From Flavobacterium pectinovorum (lineage in GTDB: Bacteria; Bacteroidota; Bacteroidia; Flavobacteriales; Flavobacteriaceae), in contig NZ_JAFEVZ010000007.1 in NCBI RefSeq assembly GCF_022802975.1, forward strand, positions 62,001-126,000: 64,000 bases of DNA. Reading direction: 5' to 3'. Under the pieces are notes generated by a model. It was given only the letters and a program-made list of their open reading frames with translations, was not told the origin of the DNA and made no database searches. The position numbers were made by a program, and so were the translations under genes. The number at the start of each line of letters is the position of its first letter. Within the stretch, counting starts at the first letter, position 1. Positions 36,074 through 46,222 of this stretch are shown here, one piece after another.

Positions 36074-36661
36074 CTAAGCTTTAAAAAATAAAAGCATTGT
36101 CATGAACATATTCATGTAAGGAGCAATTCTATGACGCACAAATTTTAAGGCTTGTGCCATGTGTTTTTTAACAGTATCTGTCGAAATCCCTAAGTCTTCG
36201 CCAATTTTTTGATGACTTAAACCTTCCAGCTTAGCCATTTTATAAACTTTTTGCTGTTGAGGCGGGAGCTGTTCTACTATTTGATTTAAAATAACATTGT
36301 ACTGATCATCTTTTATAGCGCTATCTGTGTCGCTTGAGGAAGTATTTTTGTAACTTACGTCTGATAACAAATTTGCATCCCTTGCCATTTTTTTTAGGGT
36401 ATCAAAAATATGGTTTCGGGAAATAATAAAAAGATAATTTTCAAAATTGGCTATATCGGCTAAATTTTCGTGATTTTGCCAAATTTTCAAAAACACATCC
36501 TGAACCACTTCTTCGGCTAAAATTTTTGATTTTGTAATTTTTAAAGCCGTTGCATAAACGCCATTTTTATATTGATTGTACAAGCTGGTAAATGCCGATT
36601 CACTTCCCTGAGATAACTCATGAAGAAGTTTACTTTCGTTAAAATCAGAATTAAAAGCCAT
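36074..36661 (-). CDS. ECF RNA polymerase sigma factor (FecI-like)
   Basis: Directs polymerase to the linked SusC operon and possibly to other targets. The 195-residue protein has region 2 (about 25-90, AEEVVQDVFLKIWQN) and region 4 (about 133-180, LPPQQQKVYKMAKLEGLSHQKIGEDLGISTDTVKKHM). A short hydrophobic tail (MNMFMTMLLFF) is common in Bacteroidota members. The start at ATG 36661 fits; no promoter with the housekeeping consensus is visible upstream. The 226-bp gap to FecR contains only AT-rich sequence. Confidence 0.95.
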   Translation of the reverse strand: MAFNSDFNESKLLHELSQGSESAFTSLYNQYKNGVYATALKITKSKILAEEVVQDVFLKIWQNHENLADIANFENYLFIISRNHIFDTLKKMARDANLLSDVSYKNTSSSDTDSAIKDDQYNVILNQIVEQLPPQQQKVYKMAKLEGLSHQKIGEDLGISTDTVKKHMAQALKFVRHRIAPYMNMFMTMLLFFKA

Positions 36662-36909
36662 GTTCCAAAAAATATTTTTTCAATTCAGCAATATTATTTA
36701 TTTTTTTTCAAAGGTGAGCACTTTATTCAAAATAACCTTTAAAAATACCATTTTAGCAGTTTAAGTGCATAATTTTATTATATCTTAAAAATAAACCATC
36801 TGGTTTTGCATTAGATTTAATGAGCTAATATCAGTTATTTATATTATTGTAGGTTAAGTCTTGTTTTAACCAAGAATAATTACATCATTAAATAAAAAGT
36901 AAAAGTTTT

Positions 36910-36941
36910 TTTGAAGAATATGTATAAAAACCATAGATTTG
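36910..36941 (+). promoter_or_regulatory. Consensus Bacteroidota promoter of the M28 peptidase gene
   Basis: TTTG at 36910-36913 and TAGATTTG at 36934-36941 are 20 nt apart, an exact fit to TTTG-N19-21-TAnnTTTG. Transcription would begin near 36948, leaving a leader of about 78 nt. The rest of the 364-bp gap between the divergent sigma and peptidase genes shows nothing else. Confidence 0.65.
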
Positions 36942-37025
36942 AATTTCCTTACAAATTGTTTTTTTCAAATGCTCTAAAATTCTTTCAGGCATTTTTTTAT
37001 TAATCATTACGTTTAATTTTTACTC

Positions 37026-38498
37026 ATGAAGAACAAATTTATCTTATTGTTTATTATTTGTAGCGAAATCGTTTTTTCGCAAACATTTAAAAAGCCTTTG
37101 GTTACTGCTATAACTCAAAAAGATCTTAAAACAGATATGTACCAAATGGCAGGAGATCATTTTAATGGTCGTGAAGCAGGAACTTTAGACGAACTTAAAG
37201 TTTCTATGTGGCTGGCAAATAAAGCAAAAGAAGCCGGAATGATGCCGGCAGGAGATGACGGAACATTTTTTCAGTTTTTTGATTTATACAGGCATCAGGT
37301 TACGTCTAATACAAAATTTAGAATTGGACAAAAAGAATATAAATTATGGAAAGATGTTTTGATTGCAGAAACTACAAATGCAAAAGTAGAAGCACCTTTG
37401 TTGTACCTGGGTACTGGAACAAATCAAGATCTTAAAACTGCCGACATCAAAGGTAAAGTTGTTGTTTTACTGGCATCTAAAGAAGGAATTGCAGATGACA
37501 TTTCTCTTTTTGACAGACGTTATCCGGGGTTTGTAAAGCAAAAACATTATGAAAATTTAGTACAAAAAGGAGCTGTTGCGCTAATTATTGTAGCTGATGA
37601 ATTAGGTGAACAAAGCTGGTCACACGTGGAACCTCAAATGACAAGAGGCGTTTACGGAATTGAAGGTTATAGAGATAAAATACCGGTTCCGTCAAGGATG
37701 CCTGTTTTTTGGGTTCATAACGATCAATTAGAGTTTTTAAAAAACACCAAAGATTACTTAAATGCCGAGGTAATTTCTGAAACTTATAAGTACCCTTCTG
37801 TAAATGTGGTGGGAAAAATTGAAGGTACAGATGCTAAATTAAAAAACGAATATGTTTTATTTAGCGGACATCAGGATCACGACGGAGTGCGACAAAAATA
37901 CGGTCAGGATTCTATTTACAATGGAGCAGATGATAATGCAAGTACCTGTGTAGCTATGCTTGCCATTGCTAGAGCCTACAAAAAACAACCTGGAAAAAGA
38001 ACTGCCTTGTTTGTCTTTCACGGTTCTGAAGAAAGAGGTTTATTGGGGTCAAACTGGTATGCATCACACCCTACTGTTCCTGAAAAAGATATCATTGCAG
38101 TTTTAAATGGCGATATGATTGGAAGAAATGACGTTAATCAGGCGGCTCTTTTAGGCTCTACAGCACCGCATCAAAATTCGGTCGATTTAGTTAATATTGC
38201 GTTGAAAGCCAATAATGAAGGACCAAAATTTGAATTGGACAAACTATGGGACAGACCTGAACATCCTGAATATTTTTTCTTCCGTTCAGATCATATTCCC
38301 TATGTAAACAAAGGGATACCTGCCGTTTTTTTTACAAGTGTTTTGCATCATCAATATCATACCCCAATGGATGAATCTGAAAATATAGATTTTGTAAAGC
38401 TTCATAAAATGACTGAATGGATTTATCGTACGGGATGGATCCTGTCAAATGAGTTACATCGTCCTAAAATTTTACCTAAGGAAAAAAAAGAAAACTAA
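37026..38498 (+). CDS. Exported M28-family aminopeptidase with PA-like insert
   Basis: Zinc aminopeptidase, probably periplasmic, releasing N-terminal residues from peptides. The 490-residue protein has a signal peptide (about 1-19, ending VFSQ), an N-terminal helical part, a protease-associated-like domain (about 120-250) and the M28 core. The two-zinc ligands can be read: His282 (SGHQDHDG), bridging Asp302 (NGADDNAS), Glu336 with catalytic Glu335 (GSEERG), Asp363 (NGDMIG) and His445 (QYHTPMD). It is divergent from the ECF/FecR/SusCD run and has a housekeeping promoter, so it may be expressed independently while serving the same peptide-use function (inference). Confidence 0.93.
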   Translation: MKNKFILLFIICSEIVFSQTFKKPLVTAITQKDLKTDMYQMAGDHFNGREAGTLDELKVSMWLANKAKEAGMMPAGDDGTFFQFFDLYRHQVTSNTKFRIGQKEYKLWKDVLIAETTNAKVEAPLLYLGTGTNQDLKTADIKGKVVVLLASKEGIADDISLFDRRYPGFVKQKHYENLVQKGAVALIIVADELGEQSWSHVEPQMTRGVYGIEGYRDKIPVPSRMPVFWVHNDQLEFLKNTKDYLNAEVISETYKYPSVNVVGKIEGTDAKLKNEYVLFSGHQDHDGVRQKYGQDSIYNGADDNASTCVAMLAIARAYKKQPGKRTALFVFHGSEERGLLGSNWYASHPTVPEKDIIAVLNGDMIGRNDVNQAALLGSTAPHQNSVDLVNIALKANNEGPKFELDKLWDRPEHPEYFFFRSDHIPYVNKGIPAVFFTSVLHHQYHTPMDESENIDFVKLHKMTEWIYRTGWILSNELHRPKILPKEKKEN

Positions 38499-38568
38499 AC
38501 CAGCGTTTTTAACCAAACTAACCGGTATTTGGCATAACGGAATATCTTCTGTTTTCAAATTAAATATA

Positions 38569-38617
38569 AACCCGTTGGGTGAAATTGATTAAAAAGATTG
38601 ATTTCACCCAACGGGTT
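38569..38617. terminator. Strong terminator between convergent M28 and HTCS genes
   Basis: A perfect 17-bp inverted repeat (38569-38585 and 38601-38617; core CCCGTTGGGTGAAAT) with a 15-nt loop is followed by AATTTTAAAAAC on the plus side and an AT-rich run on the other. It likely works in both directions. Confidence 0.75.
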
Positions 38618-38694
38618 AATTTTAAAAACATTTTATGATATCAAAGCCGTATTACATAAAGGTTGTGGGCATTACTTTTGAAATAAAGTCCTGA

Positions 38695-41600
38695 TTACAT
38701 ATTTTGCTTGCGATATTCCATCGGCGTTACACCGTACTTTTTTTTGAAAGATTTATTGAAATATTTTATATCTGAAAAGCCTGTCATATAAGCAATCTCT
38801 TTTATTAAAAGCTGATTGGTTGTAATTAACTGGGCTGCGCGTTTTATTCGAATATCCCTTATAAATTCAACAGGAGAATATCCCGTAAGGCTTTTGATTT
38901 TGTAATAAAAAGTCGTTCGGTTGAGCCCAACAAACGAACCCAGATCTTCAACCGAAAAATCATTGTTGTCAATATTTTCTTCGATGACCTGAATCACCTT
39001 TAACATGATCTCTTCATCGTGGTCTGAGATTAAATGAGGTTTTGGATTAAACTCTTTAAATTCATTTTCTTTAATGGAACCAAAAATATCCTGAAGTCGT
39101 TTTCTCTGAGCAAGAAGATTTTCTATTCGGGCTTTTAAATAGGATACGCTAAAAGGTTTTGTAATATAATCATCAGCACCATAACTTAATCCTTCGAGCT
39201 GACTTTCAATAGTTGTTTTTGCGGTAAGAAGAATAACAGGAACGTGACTGGTTTCAATAGTAGTCCTGATTTTTTTCAGCAGTTCGATACCGTTCATTTC
39301 AGGCATCATGATATCGCTTATTATAAAATCCGGATTTTCATTTAGTATAGTCTGATAACCCGTTTTTCCGTTTTCTGCTTCTAAAACCTGATAATCGTTT
39401 TCAAGGATATTTGTTATAAATGTCCTTAATTTAACATCATCTTCTACAACTAAAACCTTAATTTTCCCGTGATTGCTTTTCGAAGATAAATCAGACGTTA
39501 TTTCAGTGGTATCTGCTATCTCCGCATTATTTTCTTCCAGATTAAAAATAACATCTTCAGCAAAATGCTCTTTTCCAAGTTTCAGATATACAGAAAAAGT
39601 ACTCCCTTTATCAGGTTCACTTTCTAAATTTAAAGAACCATTGTGTTTTTCAATAAGTTCCTTAACCAACGCTAAACCAATACCGGTACTTGGATTATTT
39701 CGTTTATCGTTAAAAGATACGAATCGGGTAAAAAGTTTACCAATTTTGTCCTGAGCTATTCCAATGCCTGAATCAATAATGTCGATGGCAATTTGTTTTT
39801 CATCTTTTGCAATACTGACTCTGACAGATTTTCCGTTCGGAGTATATTTAAAAGCATTAGACAACAGGTTCATTATTATTTTTTCCAGACCATTTTTATC
39901 AGCCCATATTTTGGTGTTTCCAACTGCTTCATAAAAGGAGAAATCTATATCCTGTTCTTTGGCTATTTCAATAAAATCATTAAAAATGGCTTTAACAAAT
40001 TCTGCTATGTTTATTTCTGAAACTTCAAGATTAACGTCCTGAAATTTTCGTAAATCCAAAATCTGGTTCACCAGTCTTAATAATCGATTTGAACTTTGCG
40101 AAACATATAATAGTTGTTGTTTAATTGTTTCGGGCGTTCTGTTATCATTTATCAGATATTCGATCGGACCAGAAATTAAAGTTAAAGGTGTACGAATTTC
40201 GTGAGATATATCGATGAAAAACTTTTGTTTCATCTCAGACATTCGTTTCTCTACTTTTACGTTTGTTTTTAACCTGTAAATGGTAATCAATGTATAATTT
40301 ATAAGAAACAGGATTGCCAGAATTAGAACTCCATAGAGAATATAAAAAAAAGCGGTATTCCAGATAGAGGGCTTTACTGTGACAGGAAGCTGTCTTTCAT
40401 TGTTAACCCAAATTCCCTGACTGTTGGTTGATTTTATCTTAAAAATGTAATCTCCTTTTGGGACATTCGTATAGATAATGCTGTTCTGATTTTGAACATA
40501 ATTCCAGTTTTCATCAAATCCTTCTAATTTATAAGCATATTTAATGTTGGCGGAATTCATGTAATCCAGTGCGGCAAATTCAATTTTAAAGAAGTTTTGA
40601 TTGTGTTTTAAAATTAATTCACGGCTGTTGTCTATTGCAGTATCAAAAAGAGGCTTGTTGTTTGCCGGTTCTTTCTGATTCATAATTTTAAAATCTGTCA
40701 ATGCCAGATACGGCGAGAAATTGTTAGACTTAATCTGATCCGGAAAAAAATGTAAAATGCCATTTGCATAACCAAAAAGCAATTCGTTATTACTGAGGCG
40801 GAACTTGGTTGCTTCTGAAAAATTATGCCCTTTTGTAATCAGTTTTATTTGAGGAAACACTTCAAAAACCTCACGCTCCGGGTTAAAACGTGTCAGGTTA
40901 TAATCTGCAGCAACCCAGATTTCTCCATTCGCATCTTCCTGTAGTGATACAATATTATCTGAAGGCAGACCATTAAGCTGTTTGAAACTTTTAAAACTTA
41001 CAGGAAAACCTACATTGTTTTTCCTGATTACCTTATCGATTCCGCCATCTGAGGTAGCGATAAATATTTCGTTTTTTTGGGTTATACAAAGATCAATTAT
41101 ATCGTTACCGCTAAGGCTTTTATCCGAATTAGATTCTATTTCATAATGGCTTATCTTATTAGGATTTTTGGAATTAAAAACAAGTAAACCATCTGTTGTA
41201 CCTGCATAAATCAGGTTATTGGACTGGTTTATGCAACGGACTTTTTTAAAGCTTGCTTTGGGATACGATTTCCAGTCATTTTTATAATTAATAAATTTTG
41301 CTTTTTCATTTTTATCACGAACAAGATTTAATCCGTCAAGTGTACCCACCCAGATTTGATTTGTTTTATCCTGATAAATCGAATAAATATCATCATTGGA
41401 CAAACTGTACGGATTTGATTGTTCATTTTTATAATGCGTTACATGATAAGTAAAAGGCTTTGTTTGCGGAGTGAATTTGTAAAGCCCGTCGCCTCTTGTG
41501 CCAATCCAGATATTTGAATCAACATCTTCTGTTATGCTGTAAACAGTTTTATTCCATGTCGAATTGTCTGCCAACATACCAGAAGCAGAAAGATGACCAA

Positions 41601-43020
41601 TTTTATTTAAATTTTTATCCAGAATTACAAGCTGATTTCCTTTGGTACTAACCCAAATATTGCCATCTTTTTTCTGATATATACATCTTACTTCAGAATT
41701 AAGAAAAGGAAGTGTTTTAAAATTCGTATTGCTGAAAGTAATTTTAGTAAGCCCTGATGCCTGTGAGCTGTACCATAAATTTCCCTGTCGGTCGAAATAA
41801 GCACAATGAAAGTTTTTTACAGGTTCAGAAGAAGATTCGGTATTTAATGGCGTTATTTTTTGGGTAATGGGGTCAAATTTAGAAAATACGCCACCATTGG
41901 GCTGAACCCAGATCTCACCTTTATTGTTTGAAAAAACAAAGGCGTGTTCTGAGGTTGAAAGCTTTTTAATTCCTTGTAAATCAGAAAGAAAGTAATTTAA
42001 TTTTTGTGTATTAAAATCAAATAAATAAATTCCTTTTTCATTATCCCTGACAAACCAGAACAAATGATTTTGTACTATTGAAATCGGAACCAGATCTGAA
42101 GTATTTAATTGAGGGTATGATTTTGAATCATAAATCTGAGTAGCGTGGGTATGAATATCAATCGTACAAAAGCCTTTTTGATCTGTTATGGCCAGTATCG
42201 TCTGGTCATTTAATTTTTCTAAGCGTGTAATATTGGCATTTAATTCTAATATGGTAGTTCTGAAGGTACGATCAGCTTTGGAATATTTTACTATTCTGCC
42301 ATTAGAAGCACCAAACCAGATTTCATCCTCTACTTCAATAGCGGAATAAAATGATTTTACAGCACCTTTTTTGTTTGAAAAATAATGAATGGGCTTATCC
42401 AGTTTATCTTTTTTGATGAGTGTTATTCCGTTGTCAGTCAGTAACCATGAATTTCCCTGACGATCTTCATATACATTACGAACATTAGCAGCAGGCAGGT
42501 TATGAGAATTTCTATTGTACACTTTCGTGTTAAATGCAGCATCTTTTACAAGGATGCATCCTGAAGTTTCTGAGATGAGCCATACATATCCTGATTTTTG
42601 GGAAATTATTTTGGTCAGCGGAAAATCCTGAACCGAAGGATTTTTGATAAGGGAAGTACTCCAGAAAGACTCTGTTTCCGGATTAAAACAATAAGCATTT
42701 GACTGTGCCGAGTTAGACCTGATCCAGATTCTTCCGTATTTGTCTTCAACAATTCGGTCGATCCGGTTCTTTTTCATAAAAACCTTCTCAGACGATTTTG
42801 ATTTATAATTTTTAAAAGTGTATCCGTCATATTTACTTATGCCATTGTAAGTTGCCAGCCAAATAAAGCCTTTTTTGTCTTGTAATATCTGGTTTATTAC
42901 GTTGTGAGGAAGACCTTCCTCAACCAAATAATTTTTGACAGCATAATTTTGCTGCCCTATAATACTTAATGAAAATAGAAGTGCTAAAAAAGAAAATAAA
43001 TATTTACAGGTCTGTTTCAT
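38695..43020 (-). CDS. Hybrid two-component system (HTCS) regulator of glycan use
   Basis: One-protein sensor kinase, response regulator and transcription factor; senses oligosaccharides in the periplasm and activates the locus. The 1441 residues comprise a signal peptide (1-22), a two-propeller periplasmic sensor of the reg_prop type (about 25-780; repeats such as DKKGFIWLATYNGISKYDG and GNIWVSTKGNQL), a Y_Y_Y domain (about 800-880), one membrane helix (about 890-912), HisKA with phospho-accepting His940 (FIDISHEIRTPL), HATPase (NLLSNAFKYTPNG, GTGIGLALVKEL without the first G being strict), a receiver domain with Asp1236 (FIISDIMMPE) and an AraC-type DNA-binding domain (about 1340-1441). It sits downstream of and on the same strand as the pectin genes. 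Confidence 0.95.
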   Translation of the reverse strand: MKQTCKYLFSFLALLFSLSIIGQQNYAVKNYLVEEGLPHNVINQILQDKKGFIWLATYNGISKYDGYTFKNYKSKSSEKVFMKKNRIDRIVEDKYGRIWIRSNSAQSNAYCFNPETESFWSTSLIKNPSVQDFPLTKIISQKSGYVWLISETSGCILVKDAAFNTKVYNRNSHNLPAANVRNVYEDRQGNSWLLTDNGITLIKKDKLDKPIHYFSNKKGAVKSFYSAIEVEDEIWFGASNGRIVKYSKADRTFRTTILELNANITRLEKLNDQTILAITDQKGFCTIDIHTHATQIYDSKSYPQLNTSDLVPISIVQNHLFWFVRDNEKGIYLFDFNTQKLNYFLSDLQGIKKLSTSEHAFVFSNNKGEIWVQPNGGVFSKFDPITQKITPLNTESSSEPVKNFHCAYFDRQGNLWYSSQASGLTKITFSNTNFKTLPFLNSEVRCIYQKKDGNIWVSTKGNQLVILDKNLNKIGHLSASGMLADNSTWNKTVYSITEDVDSNIWIGTRGDGLYKFTPQTKPFTYHVTHYKNEQSNPYSLSNDDIYSIYQDKTNQIWVGTLDGLNLVRDKNEKAKFINYKNDWKSYPKASFKKVRCINQSNNLIYAGTTDGLLVFNSKNPNKISHYEIESNSDKSLSGNDIIDLCITQKNEIFIATSDGGIDKVIRKNNVGFPVSFKSFKQLNGLPSDNIVSLQEDANGEIWVAADYNLTRFNPEREVFEVFPQIKLITKGHNFSEATKFRLSNNELLFGYANGILHFFPDQIKSNNFSPYLALTDFKIMNQKEPANNKPLFDTAIDNSRELILKHNQNFFKIEFAALDYMNSANIKYAYKLEGFDENWNYVQNQNSIIYTNVPKGDYIFKIKSTNSQGIWVNNERQLPVTVKPSIWNTAFFYILYGVLILAILFLINYTLITIYRLKTNVKVEKRMSEMKQKFFIDISHEIRTPLTLISGPIEYLINDNRTPETIKQQLLYVSQSSNRLLRLVNQILDLRKFQDVNLEVSEINIAEFVKAIFNDFIEIAKEQDIDFSFYEAVGNTKIWADKNGLEKIIMNLLSNAFKYTPNGKSVRVSIAKDEKQIAIDIIDSGIGIAQDKIGKLFTRFVSFNDKRNNPSTGIGLALVKELIEKHNGSLNLESEPDKGSTFSVYLKLGKEHFAEDVIFNLEENNAEIADTTEITSDLSSKSNHGKIKVLVVEDDVKLRTFITNILENDYQVLEAENGKTGYQTILNENPDFIISDIMMPEMNGIELLKKIRTTIETSHVPVILLTAKTTIESQLEGLSYGADDYITKPFSVSYLKARIENLLAQRKRLQDIFGSIKENEFKEFNPKPHLISDHDEEIMLKVIQVIEENIDNNDFSVEDLGSFVGLNRTTFYYKIKSLTGYSPVEFIRDIRIKRAAQLITTNQLLIKEIAYMTGFSDIKYFNKSFKKKYGVTPMEYRKQNM

Positions 43021-43070
43021 TAATTTATAAATTCAAACATGATCGATGTTAGCCATCTAAACTCAAAATT

Positions 43071-43123
43071 AAAAACGCCGATCCGGATCTTTTGCTTATT
43101 CGTAAAAGTATTCAATCGGCGTT
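43071..43123 (-). terminator. Terminator after the GH2 gene
   Basis: AACGCCGAT (43074-43082) pairs with 43115-43123 and the minus-strand transcript continues into TTTAATTTTG. It closes the CE8-GH95-GH2 unit just before the HTCS gene. Confidence 0.6.
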
Positions 43124-43133
43124 CTCATACAAA

Positions 43134-46100
43134 TCATTTTAACAGATTGAGCAAAAGCTGCTGCCCTACAATGTTAGCTTTGTTTTTTGCTGACACGTTA
43201 AATGTTTTCATAGAGGCATTTTCGCCATCGCCTTCTGCTTTTTTAAGGACTTCATTTTCTTTTATACAGCTAAAAATATCCAGCGCACAGAAAATGATTT
43301 TTCCGCGTCCGTGAGGCATAACAGTTAAGGCAGAATACACTTCCTGCTTATGATCGGAAACACAACCCACGATAGTTTCTCCGTTAAACATCCGGAGCCC
43401 GATTCTGTTTTTATTATAAGTTGCAAAACACTGGTATTCCCAGTTGAACACGCAGGACTGTGGCAAACCGTCGAACCATTTGGTTTCTTTTACAAAGTAA
43501 TTTCCTCCGTACCATGATGTTCCCAATGTCTTGAATCCTCTGTAATCAGCTGCTTCTTTTTTGGCAAAATAGGCAGACCAGATGTCTATATCATTAACAA
43601 TAACAATAGTGTTTCCGTTATTTACCCATTCTAATAGGTCTGTTACCAAAGGATTTCCAGTTTGTTGTGGCTTGAAACCACCAATCACCAGGCAATTCCC
43701 GGATGGGTTTCCGCTTTTATAATTTTTGAAACTAATTTTTTCTGAATCGAAATACTTTCCAACAATTCCTGTAGTATCGGCAACCATTATGTTAGAGGCA
43801 ATTTTTTCTTTGTTCAGTTTTACGGCAAATAATTCATCGCTTCCAATGGCTATTACCGCATTGTCTTTTGAAACCAATTCGGCGGTAATCTTCGTATAAC
43901 CTTCTGTTTCGGGTGCGAAAGTATTTTTAGCCGATAATAACTCGCCATAGGTAGTACCTCCCGTTACGGTTACCGGAATTGTTTTGGTCCAGACTGTTTC
44001 TTTTTTGTTATTTGTTGCTTTAACCTTCAGGTCAAATGATCCTTTGATGTCTTTTTCGTTTACAATAAAAAAGTCGACAACCGTAGTATCTTTTACAGAT
44101 AAAACTTTGTTGGTTAGTTTTACCGCTACATACAAAGGTTTGTTGTAACGGGCGATTAAATCTGCATCTCCTTTTAAATTTCGGTAATTATCTACAATAC
44201 CCGAATGGTTTTCCAGTTTCATGCTTTCCCATCCATTTACCGCATAACCGTCAATTGTATTATTGATTCGGACATTCTCAATTGTACGTCCCTGATAGTA
44301 AAACGATACATTCCCCATTTGTCTGGTCAGACTGTCTACATTTGGAAAAGACTTCTGGAAATCATTTTTCTTCAGGAAATTATCATAAGCATCGTACCAT
44401 TTTAAATAATCGTCACTTTCCCAGCCAATATTTTTACCTCTTTTCAGGATTTCATCTCTAATCAGCTGTAATCGTGGCGGTGTACCAATGGCTCCTTCTT
44501 CTCCGTAATACACAATTTCCTCTTTATTATCTGTAAACTTTGCATACTTTTTAGGATTACTATATAAGTTATCATGATAAACTCCGGGACCTCCGGCGTG
44601 ATGCTGGTCAAACCAGCCGAAATTGTAAAACTGATTGCTATAAGGTAACAAGTGCAATTTAAAACGCGGATCTATTCCTGTTTTTATCGGGCCATTACTG
44701 GAATTATATGTCATAATTCTGGTTGGATCCAGTTTGTGACCTGCCAGCATCTGTAAGCTGTCTTTTTTTTGAGGCTCTGCTCCTCTTTCGTTATGCATAT
44801 TATAAATTACAAGCGAAGGATGGCTTCTGTCCCGCTTTATCATTCGGAAGAATTTTTCGTCGCGGCCAGCAAAATAAAAATCAGATTGTTTTTTTTCTAA
44901 GTCGTTTTTCGGATTGAACTGATTGGCCGGAAATTGATTTCCTCCCGGTTCCTGATAGTATAGCAGCCCCATTTCGTCGGCATAATCTAAAACGTTTGTC
45001 TGCCCGATAGTTCTGTGAAAATTAAGCATATTCAAACCTACAGCTTTAGCATCGATAATTTGTTTTTTTGCCAGTTCGTCGCTTGGCGCAATTCCGTTTA
45101 TGGGCCAGAAACCCCATGAAATTGCCGTTCTTACAACAATACGCTTGTTATTTAGATAAAACTGTTTGTCTCCCTCAATTTCTTTGACTTCAAACCAGCG
45201 AAAACCGAATTTTTTCTCTGCAATGTCTTTTACTTCTTTGTCGTTTTTAAGCGTCGCTTTTAATACATATAAATTAGGATTATCAACATCCCAAAGGTTT
45301 GCGTTATCCAGCTTTATAGTATAAGATTGTGACGGATTATCTCCTTTTACAGCCTCAATCGGAAAGCTTTTTTCCCAAACTGATTTACCGGATTTTCTTT
45401 CGCTTACTTGTAATACAACATTTCCTTTAAAAATAGCAAAAGTATTATTAGTCAATGAAATTTCGGCATCGATTTCATTCAAAGCCGGCTTATTTTTTAT
45501 AAAAATATCATTCACAAAAACATTATCTGTGGCTACAATACTCACTTTTCCTGTAATACCTCCAAATCCGTGAGTAGGATTGGTGCGATAGTCTCCCCAC
45601 ATATAATTAGAACTGTCTCTCCAGTCGAAATTTCCGTTTGGATCGGTAATTCTAACCGCTATAGAATTCGATTTTCCTATTGCTACATAATCCGTAATAT
45701 CAACATCAAAAGGAGTTCCGTTGATTAAATCATAACCTGCCAGTTTTTCGTTTACAAAAACCTCAGCCCTGAAACGCACGCTTTCAAAATGCAAAACAAT
45801 TCGCTTCCCTTTCATTGATGACGGCACTTTGACCTGAGTTGTAAACCATGAAATTCCAAGATAATTTCCTGAAACTCCAAAAGGATTGTTATTCCATCCC
45901 CAATGAAACTCTTCAACCGTTGCCGGAAGATGTACCGTTTTGCTTTCTCCTTTTTGAAGTGCCTGCCAGCCGCCGGTTGGAATATTAACTGGTAGTTTTT
46001 TGACATCAACCGGCGGAGTAAATAATACATCATTTTGCCATTGGGCAATTGGATCCAACCAAAGTTTCCAGTCATTATTGGATATATCCTGAACGATTCG

Positions 46101-46187
46101 CTGTTTCTGGGCGAATGAATTTGTGACACTTAAAGCGATAATAAAAATTGCCGCTTTAACTTTAAAACCTTTAGAATACTTTCTCAT
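43134..46187 (-). CDS. Exported GH2-family glycoside hydrolase
   Basis: Retaining exo-glycosidase acting on side chains, specificity unknown (galactosidase, glucuronidase and others occur in GH2). The 1017-residue protein has a signal peptide (about 1-26, ending SFAQ), a jelly-roll sugar-binding domain (about 75-220), an Ig-like domain (about 222-332) and a barrel (about 335-600) with acid/base Glu467 (IYNMHNERG) and probable nucleophile Glu563 or Glu564 (YYGEEGAIG). A further 400 residues extend beyond the barrel (Ig-like, then a ThuA/glutamine-amidotransferase-like alpha/beta part with LVIGGFKPQQTG and GRGKIIFCALD), which is longer than a minimal GH2. It is last in the CE8-GH95-GH2 unit. 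Confidence 0.88.
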   Translation of the reverse strand: MRKYSKGFKVKAAIFIIALSVTNSFAQKQRIVQDISNNDWKLWLDPIAQWQNDVLFTPPVDVKKLPVNIPTGGWQALQKGESKTVHLPATVEEFHWGWNNNPFGVSGNYLGISWFTTQVKVPSSMKGKRIVLHFESVRFRAEVFVNEKLAGYDLINGTPFDVDITDYVAIGKSNSIAVRITDPNGNFDWRDSSNYMWGDYRTNPTHGFGGITGKVSIVATDNVFVNDIFIKNKPALNEIDAEISLTNNTFAIFKGNVVLQVSERKSGKSVWEKSFPIEAVKGDNPSQSYTIKLDNANLWDVDNPNLYVLKATLKNDKEVKDIAEKKFGFRWFEVKEIEGDKQFYLNNKRIVVRTAISWGFWPINGIAPSDELAKKQIIDAKAVGLNMLNFHRTIGQTNVLDYADEMGLLYYQEPGGNQFPANQFNPKNDLEKKQSDFYFAGRDEKFFRMIKRDRSHPSLVIYNMHNERGAEPQKKDSLQMLAGHKLDPTRIMTYNSSNGPIKTGIDPRFKLHLLPYSNQFYNFGWFDQHHAGGPGVYHDNLYSNPKKYAKFTDNKEEIVYYGEEGAIGTPPRLQLIRDEILKRGKNIGWESDDYLKWYDAYDNFLKKNDFQKSFPNVDSLTRQMGNVSFYYQGRTIENVRINNTIDGYAVNGWESMKLENHSGIVDNYRNLKGDADLIARYNKPLYVAVKLTNKVLSVKDTTVVDFFIVNEKDIKGSFDLKVKATNNKKETVWTKTIPVTVTGGTTYGELLSAKNTFAPETEGYTKITAELVSKDNAVIAIGSDELFAVKLNKEKIASNIMVADTTGIVGKYFDSEKISFKNYKSGNPSGNCLVIGGFKPQQTGNPLVTDLLEWVNNGNTIVIVNDIDIWSAYFAKKEAADYRGFKTLGTSWYGGNYFVKETKWFDGLPQSCVFNWEYQCFATYNKNRIGLRMFNGETIVGCVSDHKQEVYSALTVMPHGRGKIIFCALDIFSCIKENEVLKKAEGDGENASMKTFNVSAKNKANIVGQQLLLNLLK

Positions 46188-46222
46188 AAAAATTCAATCA
46201 ATCTTTCGTTTTTTAATGAAAA

